This document shows positions 33,703 through 46,897 of a DNA stretch of 64,000 bases, in pieces (position 1 is the stretch's first letter; every line of letters starts with the position of its first letter). The notes under the pieces are model-generated. The model searched no databases, was not told where the DNA came from, and saw nothing but the letters and a program-made list of their open reading frames with translations. A program made the translations under genes and the position numbers. The stretch lies in the NCBI GenBank assembly GCA_039707655.1, contig CM077667.1, positions 64,509,628 to 64,573,627 of the forward strand. The letters run 5' to 3'. The stretch is from Elymus sibiricus. Taxonomy: Eukaryota > Streptophyta > Magnoliopsida > Poales > Poaceae.

Positions 33703-34246
33703 GAGTGATGGGAGAAGAGACGAAAATAAACCGATGAACACCGGCTACCAACTCCTTTAGGAATGGAGACTCCCTCTGATTCATATTAGTTGACGCTGCT
33801 TTAGGACAACTTTAGTACCAAATTAACATTCAGTGCATTCCAAAACTTCACCTCAAGCCGGCCCACATGTTGTACACACTCGCTTGGTATGTAGTCTATG
33901 CTATATCGAAGAGAGTTCCAACAACTGTTCAAGATGATGTGTACGCCGTTGGAACGAATGGACAAGGAGGTTTTTACCCAACATGGATGGCAGCATAATC
34001 TTCGAATCAATCCACCACTTCATTTGACATAGCCATAGTGTTGGTCCTATATGACTACTCATTTATTTAGGACAGTATAACCGAGCTTAAAGCAATCTCT
34101 CTTATGCCCCCAACGTTTCAAGCCGTCAGATTCGTGTTAGATTAGTTTTTGATTTGATCGTTAGATATTCCTTTAAGCGCTAGTTAACCGCGATCTGGGC
34201 TGACTGGCCTAATAGGTCGCTATTCTGAAAACTTTTTCTAAGACCT
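33703..34246. other. Spacer with a half MITE
   Basis: Mostly unassigned sequence between an LTR and the LINE. A truncated Stowaway terminus lies at 33769-33822. No gene was recognised. Confidence 0.4.
33769..33822. mobile_element. Truncated Stowaway MITE end
   Basis: ACTCCCTCTGATTCATATTA and the following GCTTTAGGACAACTTTAGTA match the left half of a common Stowaway MITE. The inverted partner is absent. Confidence 0.5.
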
Positions 34247-34615
34247 GTGATTAATTGGGCTTCTACGCGCAGCCCATTTAGCTACAAACCGATCGGACGC
34301 TCCACTAGGAAAACTGTTCGCTGTTTCTCAAAAAAAGAAGAAGAAGGAAAACTGTTCTCTTGTCTAAAAAAGGAAAATTGTTCGCTCAAACAGGAGGTAT
34401 CCCAAGACGGTAGCATCAACTATGCAGCTGACCCATCAGCGACTCCCCCGGCGGGGTTCATGACGGACAAAGTTTTTCTCATTGAGAACACAGGTGGAGA
34501 ACAGTTTGACAAATCCTTGATGAGTACACCACAAAAGATCCATGATCATAAACGGCTGAGGGCTAGCGATTCTGCAGCAGCATATGAATCTGTGGAGGGT
34601 CGCCGGGAGCAATGA
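34247..34615 (+). pseudogene. LINE ORF1 C-terminal remnant
   Basis: This open frame ends four bases into ORF2 (stop overlapping ATGAAA at 34612). It contains a basic SCLKKENCSLKQE stretch and ends SVEGRREQ. The zinc knuckle and N-terminal part expected of plant LINE ORF1 are not visible, consistent with 5' truncation. The assignment rests mainly on position. Confidence 0.45.
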
Positions 34616-37433
34616 AACTCATAAGTTGGAACCGTCGGGGTCTCTTGGGAGCCCCGACAGTTCGATCGCTTCTGGATATACAGAGGCGGCATAACCCGGA
34701 CGCGTTCTTCCTGTCTGAGACGCATCTGGATGAACTAAAGGCAGAAGAGTTGAGGAGAAAATTGGGCATGGATTATAAAATCGTTTCCCCAAGTCTCGAT
34801 GGAAGAAAAGGTGGGTTGCTTTTAGTCTGGAAGAAGGAGGTGAGGATCTACTCCCAGACTACCACTTTTAGTGTCATCGATGTGGTGGTCGTCGAACCGG
34901 ATGGAAAAGAATGGAGAATCTCAGGGATCTACGGAGAGCCTAGTTGGGACAATAAAGACCATACGTACGAGCTACTACGGGATCTGCATGCTCAGTCGAG
35001 GCTGCCCTGGGTGGCCATAGGTGACTTTAATGAAATTTTGTTCTTGTCGGAGAAAGAAGGAGGTGCGCCTAGATAGCAAGCGAAGCTCCAAGCTTTTCAT
35101 GACGCATTGACGGACTGCTCCCTAGAGGACATATGATATCATGGTGATAAATTCACATGGTTCCGTGGAGGACTGAGGGAGCGACTGGACCGGGCTGTCT
35201 CGAATGCCGATTGGATGGAGATGCACCCCCTGAGCGGGCTGTGCAATCTTGAGATGGGAAAGTCTGACCACAGACCAATACTCCTGGACACGGAATATCT
35301 GGCAGGGGTGGCAGCCCCAAGGACGATTCCGAAGCGTATGTTCGAGGCCCAATGGTTAGCTGAGGAAACAGTAGAAGAAGTGATCAAAACTGCCTGGCAA
35401 AAATCGGTTACACATGGGATGTGCCCTTCGGCTAGAAGTAAGCTAGAGGCTGTTCACAGAGAATTGCATGCATGGGATCGCAAAACTTTGAAAGGACTGC
35501 GTGCACGGTTGCGGGCGGCTCAGAAGGAACTGGAGGAGTTGTTGCGCTCGTCATTCACAGTAGAATCCAGCTCCAAGTAGAAAGATCTCACTTTGCTTAT
35601 TGAAAGCCTCCTTGAGCAGGACGAAATTTACTGGGCGCAACGAGGACGTGTTAATTGGCTGCGTCGAGGGGATCGTAATACAAAGTTCTTCCATCAATCT
35701 GCCTCGTCCCGAAGACGGCGTAATTTAATCAAGAAACTGAAGAATAGTAATGATGGATGGGTTGTGGGTAATGATAACCTCAAACCTTTAATATTGGATT
35801 ACTTTCAGGGCCTGTTTTGCTCGGGGGCAGGTGTTATTGATGAAGGATTAATGGATAGTGTGAAGCGAGTAGTTTCTGAGGAGATGAACACTACCTTGAT
35901 GGCACCATACACTAAAGAAGAAGTGAAAAAAACTCTTTTTCAAATAGGAGATATGAAGGCCCCAGGACCGGATGGGCTCCACGCCATCTTTTTCAAACGG
36001 TTTTGGCATATTTTAGGTGATGAGCTGACAAAGGAAGTTCTAGATGCAATAGCAAATAAAAAAATACCAGATGGGTGGAATTCCACAAATGTTGTGCTCG
36101 TTCCTAAGGTGGACAACCCGGAGGTAATTACGCAGTACAGACCCATTAGCTTATGTAATGTGGTGTGCAAAATTATCTCGAAGATGCTAGCCAATAGACT
36201 CAAAAAGATACTGCCCGAGGTAATCTCCCCAACACAATCAACGTTTGTACCAGGCATGCTAATAACAGATAATGTGCTAGTAGCTTATGAGTGCTTTCAT
36301 GCTATTAACAAGAAAACTCACGGAACTAATGGTGTGTGCGCTGTCAAGCTGGATATGCTTAAAGCATATGATCGTGTCGAGTGGTTTTTTTTGCGGAGAA
36401 TGATGTTGAAGATGGGATTTAACCCATTATGGGTGGATATGATCATGGAGTGTGTCTCTTCGGTCAGCTATAAAATCAGGTTCAATGATACAGAGACTGA
36501 TGAGTTTTTTCCAACGAGGGGACTTAGACAGGGGGACCCATTATCCCCTTACCTATTCCTCTTATGCTCTGAAGGTCTTTCCAGCATGCTGGCGCATGAA
36601 GAAGACATCGGTGGAATAGAAGGCCTAAAGGTTTGTAGGAATGCACCCTCAATCTCCCACCTTCTGTTTGCCGATGATTCCCTCATCTTGATGAGGGCAT
36701 CTGACCAAAATGCACAAACCTTAAAGAGGATCCTGGATACATATTGTACAAGCTCAGGTCAACAGGTTAGCAATGCAAAGTCCAGCGTTTTCTTTAGCCC
36801 TAATACTGGAGTCTTGGTCAGAGAAAGTGTGTGTGCAGCTCTGGATATTTTAACTGAAGCATTGTCAAACAAGTACCTCGGCCTCCCTAGGTATGGACAG
36901 GAGCGATTGTTTCCAGCATCCGGTGGATAGAGTTTGCCAAAGACTAAAGAGTTCGAAGGGAAAATCCTTATCAGTGCAGGGCAAAGAAATACTAATGAAA
37001 TCGATGGCACAAGCAATACCCTCTTATGCTATGTCCGTATTCAAATTACCAACGGGGATATGCAAGTCAATAACAGGTGAAATCTCTGGGTTTTGGTGGG
37101 GAGATGGAGAAGAAAAGAAGAAAATGCACTGGTTTTAATGGTGGAAAATGTGTGTTCCAAAGAAGAAGGGTGGCATGGGGTTTAGGGACCTGCACAGCTT
37201 TAACCTTGCTATGTTAGCAAAGCAGTGCTGGCGACTTCTCCAAAATCCTGACTCTCTCTATGCACGGGTTCTTACAGCAAAGTATTACCCAAATGGTGAT
37301 TTACTGAAGGCAGGACCAAAGAAGGGATCGTCGTTCACATGGCAAAGTATTGTTGTCGGTATACAAACCTTCAAACGAGGTTGTATCTGGCGGGTTGGAT
37401 CCGGTGCACAGATTAATATCTGGGATGACCCCT
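34612..37433 (+). pseudogene. LINE ORF2, first part: endonuclease and reverse transcriptase
   Basis: It starts MKLISWNRRGL. Endonuclease residues are present: Asn of WNRRG, Glu of SETH, Asp/Asn of GDFNE, and SDHRPI near the end. The reverse transcriptase has KAPGPDGLHAIFFK, QYRPISLCNV, KLDMLKAYDRVEW (Asp), RGLRQGDPLSPYLF and the catalytic HLLFADDSLI. In-frame stops occur at 35074 (TAG), about 35135 (TGA) and 35578 (TAG). A frameshift falls near 36890-36910, after KYLGLP, and a further stop lies at 37136 (TAA, in HWF-WWKM). The last part (WRLLQNPDSLYARVL, GSGAQINIWDDP) begins the zf-RVT region and is cut by the LTR element at 37434. Dead copy. Confidence 0.85.
37429..37433. other. Target site duplication of element 2 (left copy)
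   Basis: CCCCT here and at 52089-52093 flank the 37434-52088 element. The duplicated bases are LINE coding sequence. Confidence 0.9.
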
Positions 37434-39067
37434 TTATGTCTACTATGCAACCTTATTCTTGTAGACTCGTGTTGGGCCTCCAAGCGCAGAGTTTTGTAGG
37501 ACAGTAGCAAATTTCCCTCAAGTGGATGACCTAAGGTTTATCAATCCGTGGGAGGCGTAGGATGAAGATGGTCTCTCTCAAACAACCCTGCAACCAAATA
37601 ACAAAAAGTCTCTTGTGTCCCCAACACACCCAATACAATGGTAAATTGTATAGGTGCACTAGTTCGGCGAAGAGATGGTGATACACGTGTAATTTGGATG
37701 GTAGATATAGGTTTTTGTAATCTGAAAATATAAAAACAGCAAGGTAACCAATGATAAAAGTGAGCACAAACGGTATTGCAATACTTAGAAACAAGGCCTA
37801 GGGTTCATACTTTCACTAGTGCAAGTTCTCTCAACAACACGTGCGACAAAGAGTTCACTCCAAAGTCACAAATAGCGGAGAACAAACGAAGAAATTATTG
37901 TAGGGTACGAAACCACCTCAAAGTTATCTTTTCTGATCAATCGTATGAGCTATCCCTATAAGTGTCACGAACAGCCCTAGAGTTCGTACTAGAATAACAC
38001 CTTAAGATACACATCAACCAAAACCCTAATGTCACCTAGATACTATGATGTCACCACGAGTACCCACGGTCTTGATTATACGATATGCATCACACAATTT
38101 CAGATTCATCATGTTCAATCCAACACAAAGAACTTCAAAGAGTGCCCCAAAGTTTCTACCGGAGAGTCAAGACGAAAACATGTGCCAACCCCTATGCATA
38201 GATTCCCAAGGTCACGGAACCCGCAAGTTGATCACCAAAACATACATCAAGTGGATCAATAGAACATCCCATTGTCACCACAGATATCCCATCGCAAGAT
38301 ATACATCAAGTGTTCTCAAATCCTTTAAAGACTCAATCCGATAAGAAAACTTCAAAGGGAAAACTCAATTCATCACAAGAAGATAGAGAGGGGAAAACTC
38401 CATATGATTCATCTATATCAATAAAGCTCGTGATACATCAAGATCGTGCCATCTCAAGAACACGAGAGAGAGAGATCAAACACATAGCTACTGTTACATA
38501 CCCTCAGCCCCGAGGGTGAACTACTCCCTCCTCGTCATGGAGACCACCGGGATGATGAAGATGGCCTCCGGTGATGGTTTCCCCCTCCGGCAGGGTGCCG
38601 GAACGGGCTCCCGATTGGTTTTTCGTGGCTACAGAGGCTTGCGGCGGCGGAACTCCCGATCTAGGTTTCTTTCTGGGGGTTTTGGTATTTATAAGAATTT
38701 TTGGCGTCGGTCTCACGTCAAGGGGGGCCACGAGGCGACGACAAGCGAGGGGGGCGCGCCCTAGGGGGGCGCCCCCTAGGCTTGTGGTGGCCTCGTGGCT
38801 CTTCTGGCCCAACTCCAATGCCCTGTGGGCTTCTTCTGGTCCATAAAAAATCATCGTAAGTTTTTATTCCGTTTGGACTCCGTTTGATATTCCTTTTCTG
38901 TAAAACTCAAAAACAAGGAAAAAACAGAAACTGGCACTGGGCTTTAGGTTAATAGGTTAGTCCCAAAAATAATATAAAATAGCATATAAATGCATATAAA
39001 ACATCCAGAACAGATAATATAATAGCATGGAACAATCAAAAATTATAGATACGTTGGAGACGTATGA
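37434..39067 (-). repeat. Element 2 3' LTR (1634 bp)
   Basis: It is homologous to 50417-52088 along its length. It lacks about 35 bp present in the partner at 50820-50855 and has mutated end bases (TTATGTCTACTATGC; minus-strand start TCATACG). Confidence 0.9.
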
Positions 39068-40228
39068 GCATCCCCAAGCTTAATTCCTGCTCGTCCTCGA
39101 GTAGGTAAATGATAAAAACAGAATTTTTGATGTGGAATGCTACCTAACATATTTATCCATGTAATATTCTTTATTGTGGCATGAATGTTCAGATCCATAA
39201 GATTGAAAACAAGAGTTTAATATTGACATAAAAACAATAATACTTCAAGCATACTAATAAAGCAATCATGTCTTCTCAAAATAACATGGCCAAAGAAAGT
39301 TATCCCTACAAAATCATATAGTCTGGCTATGCTCCATCTTCATCACACAAAGTATTAAATCATGCACAACCCCGGTTTTAGCCAAGCAATTGTTTCATAC
39401 TTTAGTATTCTCAAACTTTTTCAACTTTTACGCAATACATGAGCGTGAGCCATGGACATAGCATTATAGGTGGAATAGAATATGGTGGTTGTCGAGAAGA
39501 CAAAAAAGAAGGAGATAATCTCGCACCAACTAGGCGTATCAACGGGCTATGGAGATGCCCATCAATAGATATCAATGTGAGTGAGTAGGGATTGCCATGC
39601 AACGGATGCACTAGAGCTATAAGTGTATGAAAGCTCAAAAAGAAGCTAAGTGGGTGTGCATCCAACTTGCTTGCTCACGAAGACCTAGGGCAATTTTGAG
39701 GAAGCCCATCATTGGAATATACAAGCCAAGTTCTATAATGAAAAATTCCCACTAGTATATGAAAGTGACAATATAGGAGACTCTCTATCATGAAGATCAT
39801 GGTGCAACTTTGAAGCACAAGTGTGGAAAAAGGATAGTAGCATTGCCCCTTCTCTCTTTTCTCTCATTTTTTCTATTTTTTTCATTTTTTGGTAGGCATC
39901 TTTGACCTCTTTTTTTTATATGGGCTTCTTTGGCCTCTTTTATTTTTTGTAAAGTCCGGAGACTCATCCCAACTTGTGAGGGAATCATAGCTTCCATCAT
40001 CCTTTCCTCACATGGGACAATGCTCTAATAATGATGATCATCACACTTTTATTTACTTACAACTCAAGAATTACAACTCGATACTTGAACAAGATATGAC
40101 TCTATATGAATGCCTCCGGCGGTGTACCGGGATGTGCAATGACTCAAGAGTGACATGTATAAAAAATATGAACGGTGGCTTTGCCACAAATACGATGTCA
40201 ACTATATGATCATGCAAATAAAGGTAAA
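39068..40228 (-). other. Element 2 interior, 3' part
   Basis: Non-coding. On the - strand it ends with the polypurine-type tract GGAATTAAGCTTGGGGATGC next to the 3' LTR. The sequence corresponds to 30530-31539 of element 3 and 22734-23651. The ORFs are incidental. Confidence 0.7.
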
Positions 40229-41521
40229 GAGCCCCTACGTCAGTCGATCATGTCGACGACAAAATTTGGTTGATGGAGGCGGGACGAAAATGTAGGCACG
40301 ACATGGTGACCGCATCACACAACCGAAGTCGAGTACCTGTGCACACAATATAATGCAAGCCAAGAGTAATAATAAATAAAGGTAATAATATATTAAAAAA
40401 ATTCTTCTACTTAGTTAGTTTAAGTGAAGAAGATAATTAAAGGAATATGGCCTGGGTGCCGAGGTGCCTGAGCGAAGAGTTCGGCTTGACGAAGTGGCGA
40501 CGCTGCACGGTCGATGTGGCGGGGCGAACTCCCCGGTCCAGCTAACATGGCGAAGCTGGTCGGTTGGTGGCGTCGAAGTTCCTGGAGCAGGTTGATGAAG
40601 AGATGGCAAAGCCCTCGGTCTAGCCGAGGTGAAGGAGGAGGTCGGCTGGTGACGCCGAAGTCTCATGCCAGCCGAGGTGTCGAAGCAGGTCGGCTGGTGA
40701 CGCCGAAGTCTCATGCCAGCGGAGGTGTCGAAGCTGGTCGGTTGGTGACGCCGAAGTCTCCGGAGCAAGTTGATGAGAAGATGATGATGCCCCCGGTCTA
40801 GCCGAGGTGATGGAGCAGGTCGGCGTGGTGGTCGTCGGCTTGAAAAAGCGACAGCGCGGCGATGCCAACGCATGTCGGGATTTGTGACGCGATCAATGCT
40901 GTCTTGATGAAGCAACGGAGCGTCCAACCCGTACAACCCGTGGATGGCGAGGTTCTCTTGATGATTATTCAGCCCTCGCGATGCCGAACTCTTGGTAGGT
41001 TGACCGAGATGATGAGAAAATTTCCTTCAAAAAGGATGCCTCACAACCCGTTTAATGAAAAAGATGAACTCGGGTCGGATTCGTTTTCGCACAGAAAATA
41101 GATCCAAAATTCATTGTACTCATCAGACCTTTCCCGGAGTTTAGACGGTCGGATCGAGCTGAAATTTTGAGGGGTGATCGGTATAGGAATTCCGTCGCCG
41201 ATGAACGGTGGGATTTTCCAACGGATGTCTGAGCTAGATACTGGACACCTCACCCTAAACTCATCCAGATTCCGGTCCAGATTCGACAGGGCTCCGGTAT
41301 ATTGGAGATTGCCGGAGATTCCTACATCGGAACGCGACGAAATTTTGTAGGGTTGTTATAGATACAATTCCACACAATTCCAGTGAAGCAATCGTCAAAG
41401 CGATGCTCGAGGAAACGGAGACGACGAACACAAATTCGCTGTCCAGAAAAAACTGTAATCTGCAGACGAGCCATCGATCCTTCTGTCGATCCCACAGCGG
41501 AACTCTCAATGAAAGCACCAA
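40229..41521 (-). repeat. Second copy of element 4 5' internal region
   Basis: It is nearly identical to 45605-46897 over about 1.29 kb. It contains the 48-bp tandem repeats and the TTGGTGCTTTCATTGAGAG sequence next to the LTR. The ORFs 40415-40936 and 45792-46313 are the same repeat read in both copies, lack any domain and are not called as genes. Confidence 0.8.
40639..40770. repeat. 48-bp tandem repeat, about three copies
   Basis: GGTCGGCTGGTGACGCCGAA starts at 40640 and 40688, and a variant GGTCGGTTGGTGACGCC at 40736. The same array is present in the other copy at about 46015-46145. Confidence 0.8.
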
Positions 41522-42023
41522 TGTCGGTGTCAAAACCGGCGGATCTCAGGTAGGGGGTCCCGAACTGTGGATCTTGGATCGATGGGTAACAGGAGACAAT
41601 GGAGACGATATTTACCCAGGTTCGGGCCCTCTTGATGGAGGTAAAACCCTACGTCCTGCTTTGTTTGTATTGATGATGGTGTATCGAGTACAGAGTTGAT
41701 CTACCACGAGATCGTATATAGTGGTCTAAACCCTAAGAGCTATGCTCGTATGATGATATGATCTATGATGATCTGATTGTCCCTAATGACTAGCCTGGCC
41801 TCGGCTTATATAACACACCAGAGGCCTAGGATAACAAGAGTCCTAGTCGGCTACGTCGGTGGAGAGGAGTCCTTGTCTTGATCACCAAGTCTTGTGGAAT
41901 CTTCCTCATATGCATCATGGTCTGTCCGATCTGGCCCATTAGTGAACCGCCCTGGGGGTCCTCGGCCCGACCCACTGGTCAGGAGACGACGTGGTGAGTA
42001 CCCCCTAGTCCAGGACACCATCA
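41522..42023 (-). repeat. Element 4 inner LTR (502 bp)
   Basis: TGATGGTGTCC...GACACCGACA on the - strand, with a GTTATATAAGCC TATA-like site at about 41805. Confidence 0.8.
41805..41815 (-). promoter_or_regulatory. LTR TATA box (predicted)
   Basis: TTATATAAGCC on the - strand; the partner LTR has GTTATATATGCC near 47181. Predicted from sequence only. Confidence 0.4.
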
Positions 42024-45000
42024 GTAGCCCCCTGAACCGGTCTTCAAGTTGGGGACGCTCCTCGGTTCTTCCGAACTGTTCTTCATCTTCGGTCGTCGGT
42101 CTTGAAAACTGGTTCAACAAATCTTCCCATGTCCGATCTTGAGGATCGCCGAGCTGAATCCGAAGAGTTCACACATCGGGCATCCGAGGAGCCCCTTTAA
42201 GTTATCGGCCTGTATCAATGCCTTGTAATTTTTTACGCCACACCTGGGGTTTGAAGTGTTTCCCGTGCGGCGGCGTCCTCTTGCGTCCGAGCTCCAACGC
42301 TGAACTACATCCGAGGTGTCTTTTCACAGCTGAGCTCCAACACTATTCGGCATTCAAGGTATCCTCTTGCGTCCGAGCTCCAACGCCGGACTGCATCCGA
42401 GGTGTCTTTTTGCAGATGAGCTCCAACGCAGGTCGGCATCCAAGGTGTCATAGATCACATTGGTCTCTGAAAATTTGAAGGAGTCCATCCGAGCTTAAAT
42501 GCCGGAATTAGTCTTTTATGGAGCCAGCCATTCGCATCCGAGCTTTATGCTGGACTTCTTCCGAGGTGTTTTTTGCAGCCGAGCTCCAACGCTGGTCGGC
42601 GCCCGAGGTGTCATACATTACTTCGGTCTTTGAAAAGGTTGAACGGGTTCAGCCGAGCTTAATGCCGGCAATGCCCTCTACTGAGCCAACCACCTGCATC
42701 CGAGCATTACACCGGACTGCTTCAGAAATAGTCGACCACCTCGGTAGCGGGCTGATTTTTTGTAGAAATTATTTCTGATCGCTGCAATTTATTCTCTGCC
42801 GAGATATATAGCCAGTAGCCCTCAAGGTGCGTGTCGGTCTAAAACCCAGGATGCACCTGAAGGAAAAATAATAATCAAAATAAAACCACTGATCCAAGTA
42901 GCCCCTGAGACTTAGGTCGATTTGCAAAATCGGCCTGAGGATCAAGTTCTTTCTCAACGGCATACGTTAGGGATAGAAACGCGGTACATAGTAGTTTCCG
43001 AGACTCGGGTTGGGTGCGGCCGACCAACCTAAGGATCGAATCTCCTCGGAAACCGTATTGCACTTTGAATTTGCTGCATTGAATAGGCAATGCAGTAGCC
43101 CCCAAGCCTTAATTTGGGCACGGGTGGTCGAATTAAGGATCGATATTTGTTTGACACAAACTTTGTTAAGTTTGACACAATTTATGTGTAATGATTCTAT
43201 GTATCTAAGTACTTTACATCATTAATGCTCGGATCCGCATTGTACAAGACTTTGTTGACCGACCATCGGCTTCAACCTCCTCGGCCAGTAGCCGAGGAGT
43301 GTTTGCCCTACTTTATAAAGCCTTTATAAGGGCAAAGATTTACGGCAAACAAGGCAATCCGGCCATACGGTTTTATAAACAAAGGTACGCGGAGAGATAT
43401 GTTATATTACTATTTAACGTAAGAAACATCTTCTGGGAAAAATAGTTCTTTTATAAGTTCCTTTTCCCAGGATATCATGTTGACCATGATCGTGAAACCT
43501 CAACTCCGATCAATGCGGGAGGACAATATTGAGGATTTAGTTCGAGGAATGCTCCCGAACTCTGTGGTCTTTAAGGAACCGAATTTTTCACTTCCGTCAT
43601 TGCCGACCAATTATATTCTTAAGATGGCTAGCTTTCGGCTTCACCCAGTCTAAGGTACTAACCCGGATGACCCAGAAGTAACAATCACAGAGGTGCTCCC
43701 TTTACCACCTAGCCGAACAATCGGGAACGTAGGGGGTAAGCACAGGAGCCAGGCAACCCAGCTTGGCTAAAGTCTTAAGTCAGATTGATGCATATTTATG
43801 GCTTTATAATGATCACTACGGAAGCCAGCTTTTGTATATTAAATACAAACACTAATGATATGTTGGGCTCTCGAGGAATCCCGATGTATCTATGCCGAGG
43901 TGCCACAAGGAACCCTCGGTATAGTTTATTTTGACTCCGTCGCGACTGTTTATAATCTGAAAGTGGCCCATCATCGGCTTCCATCCCTTTGTAGATGCTA
44001 CACAGGGTGTTTCCATACAAACAAGACAACCCTTAGCCGACGTCTCGGTGCCCGGAGGCGGTTGTGTTTGTGGAAACAAGGTAATCAGATATTCGGGCTT
44101 TATAACTTTCACTTAGTCATAGGAGCATGTGTTTGGGGGCAACTTAATAGCCCTCGGTATACGTCGACTCCTCGGATTATTCGAGGTCGAACCACCCACA
44201 ACTTGGCCTTTTCAATAAAGAAAGACCCTTCGTTTTACTCGGATAACCTCGATCGGCTATAATTGGTTGAACACCGCCTGCGGTTCGCTGACCGATTTAC
44301 GCTTGTTGTGACAGTCAGCTTTCGGCTTTCTCCAACTGAGGCACTTAACCAGTTAAACCGGAAGTGACAATCGCAGTGGTTCTCCCTTTACCCTTTAGCC
44401 GAACAAAGCGAAAACGTAAGGGGTAAGCAGAGGAGCCGGGCAATCCAGCTATAGACCAAAGACACAACTCGAAATCAATGCATATAAATGCGAAATACCA
44501 AGGACATTTTGCCGAGGACTGCATGGAGTACCTCGGTGTTTGGTGGGTTCAGTGCTAACCGAAGATCCCCTTTAATATTGCCAATGCATGAAATGCAGCT
44601 GGCGTTATACTACGAGAGTTATGCTCGGAAAAAACAAAAAACTTATGTAAAAAAAGTTTATGTTTAGATAAAAGAAAATTTTGCCAATCCACAATTGGTC
44701 TAGAATTTAATTTGTGCGTCGGTCGTGCTTTAACATGATACATCCGATCTCCGGGCTCCAAGCGGGTCAGCCTTTCGCTTCAACCTCCATATCCCGAAGG
44801 CGGAGTGTTTCTCTGAGGCCTGTTTAGCGAACTAAACTTGAGCGGCTTTAGAAAGAAACCAGGCTATCCGCCGATTGACCACACGCTAGTGTCGGAAAAA
44901 GGAGTAGTAGAAAAAGACTTTGCAACGACTAAGAAGAAAACACAGTTATTATAAAACGGCTCATACAAATTTAAGAGCCCCGGTTAAATCGGGTAAATAA

Positions 45001-45604
45001 ATTTTTAACAAACAAAGTATTTTTGTTTAACAAAAAATATAATGTTTGGTTGCACCGAACAAAAAGTAAAATTTCAATGAGAGCTGAGCACGAAAAAGAC
45101 TTTGCTGGTCAATGTGCTCGGTGCGGTTCTGGGTTGTGGCGTGACGAAGACGTTGTCCTCGGCCTGGCAGAGGTCCCAGCCCCCAAGCCCAAGGTAATCA
45201 AGCGAAGAGCTCGGGTCAAGAAGTGGCAACGCAATACGGTTGCTGCGGCGAGGCGAAGCCCCCGGTCCAGCCGAGGAGAGTAGTTCGGCAGCGTGACAGT
45301 GAAGCCCCCAGTTATCATGGGAAAAGAAAGTGTTTTTAACAAACAAACTTTTTATTTAACACAAATATAATGCTTGGTCGAACCGAACAAAAGTTAAAAA
45401 TTGAGCATGAAAGCAACTTAGCTGGTTAATGTGCTTGTGACGTGTGTCGATCTTGTAGTGGGTCAAAGTCCCAGCCCCCAAGCCGGTCACGAGGTAGCCG
45501 AAGAAGAGCTCGGCTTGATGAAGTAACAACACAACACTTCGGAAGGCTGAAGAGAAACCCCCGGTCCAGTCGAGCAGACGGAGTAGTTCGGCAGCGCGAC
45601 GACG
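42024..45604 (-). other. Element 4 non-coding interior of tandem repeats
   Basis: No gene was recognised. Repeated blocks are: CGAGCTCCAACGC-type units at 42280-42600; a block with CTCCCTTTACC..TAGCCGAACAA at 43620-43770 and again at 44320-44460 (period about 690 bp); and two ~330-bp units beginning TAACAAACAAA at about 45006 and 45337 with CCCAGCCCCCAAGCC inside. Confidence 0.65.
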
Positions 45605-46897
45605 AAGCCCCCACGTCAGTCGATCATGTCGACGACACAATTTGGTTGATGGAGGCGGGACGACAATGTAGGCACGACATGGAGACCGCGTCACACAACC
45701 GAAGTTGAGTACCTGTGCACACAATATAATGCAAGCCAAGAGTAATAACAAATAAAGGTAATAATATATTAAAAAAATTTCTTCTACTTAGTTAGTTTAA
45801 GTGAAGCAGATAATTAAAGGAATATGGTCTGGGTGCCGAGGTGCCTGAGCGAAGAGTTCGGCTTGACAAAGTGGCGACGCTGCACGGTCGATGTGGCGGG
45901 GCGAACTCCCCGGTCCAGCTAACATGGCGAAGCTGGTCGGTTGGTGGCGCCGAAGTTCTTGGAGCAGGTTGATGAAGAGATGGCAAAGCCCCCGGTCTAG
46001 CCGAGGTGAAGAAGGAGGTCGGCTGGTGACGTCGAAGTCTCATGCCAGCCGAGGTGTCGAAGCAGGTCGGCTGGTGACGCCGAAGTCTCATGCCAGCGGA
46101 GGTGTCGAAGCTGGTCGGTTGGTGACGCCGAAGTCTCCGGAGCAAGTTGATGAGAAGATGATGATGCCCCCAGTCTAGCCGAGGTGATGGAGCAGGTCGG
46201 CGTGGTGGTCGTCGGCTTGAAAAAGCGACGGCGCGGTGATGCCAACGCATGTCGGGATTTGTGATGCGGTCAATGCTGTCTTGATGAAGCAACGGAGCGT
46301 CCGACCCGTACAACCCGCGGATGGCGAGGTTCTTTGATGATTATTCGGCCCTCGCGATGCCGAACTCTTGGTCGGTTGACCGAGATGATGAGAAAATTTC
46401 CTTCAAAAAGGACGCCTCACAACCCGTTTAATGAAAAAGATGAACTCGGGTCGAATTCGTTTTCGCGCAGAAAATAGATCCAAAATTCGTTGTACTCATC
46501 GGACCTTTCCCGGAGTTTAGACGGTCGGATCGAGCTGAAATTTTGAGGGGTGATCGGTATAGGAATTCCGCCGCCGATGAACGGTGGGATTTTCCAACGG
46601 ATGTTTGAGCTAGATACTGGACACCTCGCCCTAAACTCATCCAGATTCCCGTCCAGATTCGACAGGGCTCCGGTATATTGGAGATTGCCGGAGATTCCTC
46701 CATCGGAACGCGACAAAATTTTGCAGGGTTGTTGTAGATACAATTCCACACAATTCCAGTGAAGCAATCGTCAAAGCGACACTCGAGGAAACGGAGACGA
46801 CGAACACAAATTCGCTGTCCAGAAAAAACTGCAATCTGCAGACGAGCCATCGATCCTTCTGTCGATTCCACAGCGGAACTCTCAATGAAAGCACCAA

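Noticed and set aside
34283..34292. GATCGG as target duplication of the LINE (also after the poly-A at 53421)
   Set aside because: It is too short and does not sit at a definable 5' border.
38028..38854. Frames in the 37434-39067 LTR and the same frames at 51044-51875
   Set aside because: They are identical in both LTRs and have no recognisable content.
40415..40936. 173-aa frame repeated at 45792-46313
   Set aside because: It is a repeat-driven frame in the non-coding leader of element 4, duplicated along with it; no domain seen.
40229..42023. Reading the 1.8-kb repeated unit as the LTR of element 4
   Set aside because: The 502-bp segment alone has LTR termini (TG..CA type), a polypurine tract on one side and leader sequence on the other; the longer unit lacks a CA end and a target duplication.
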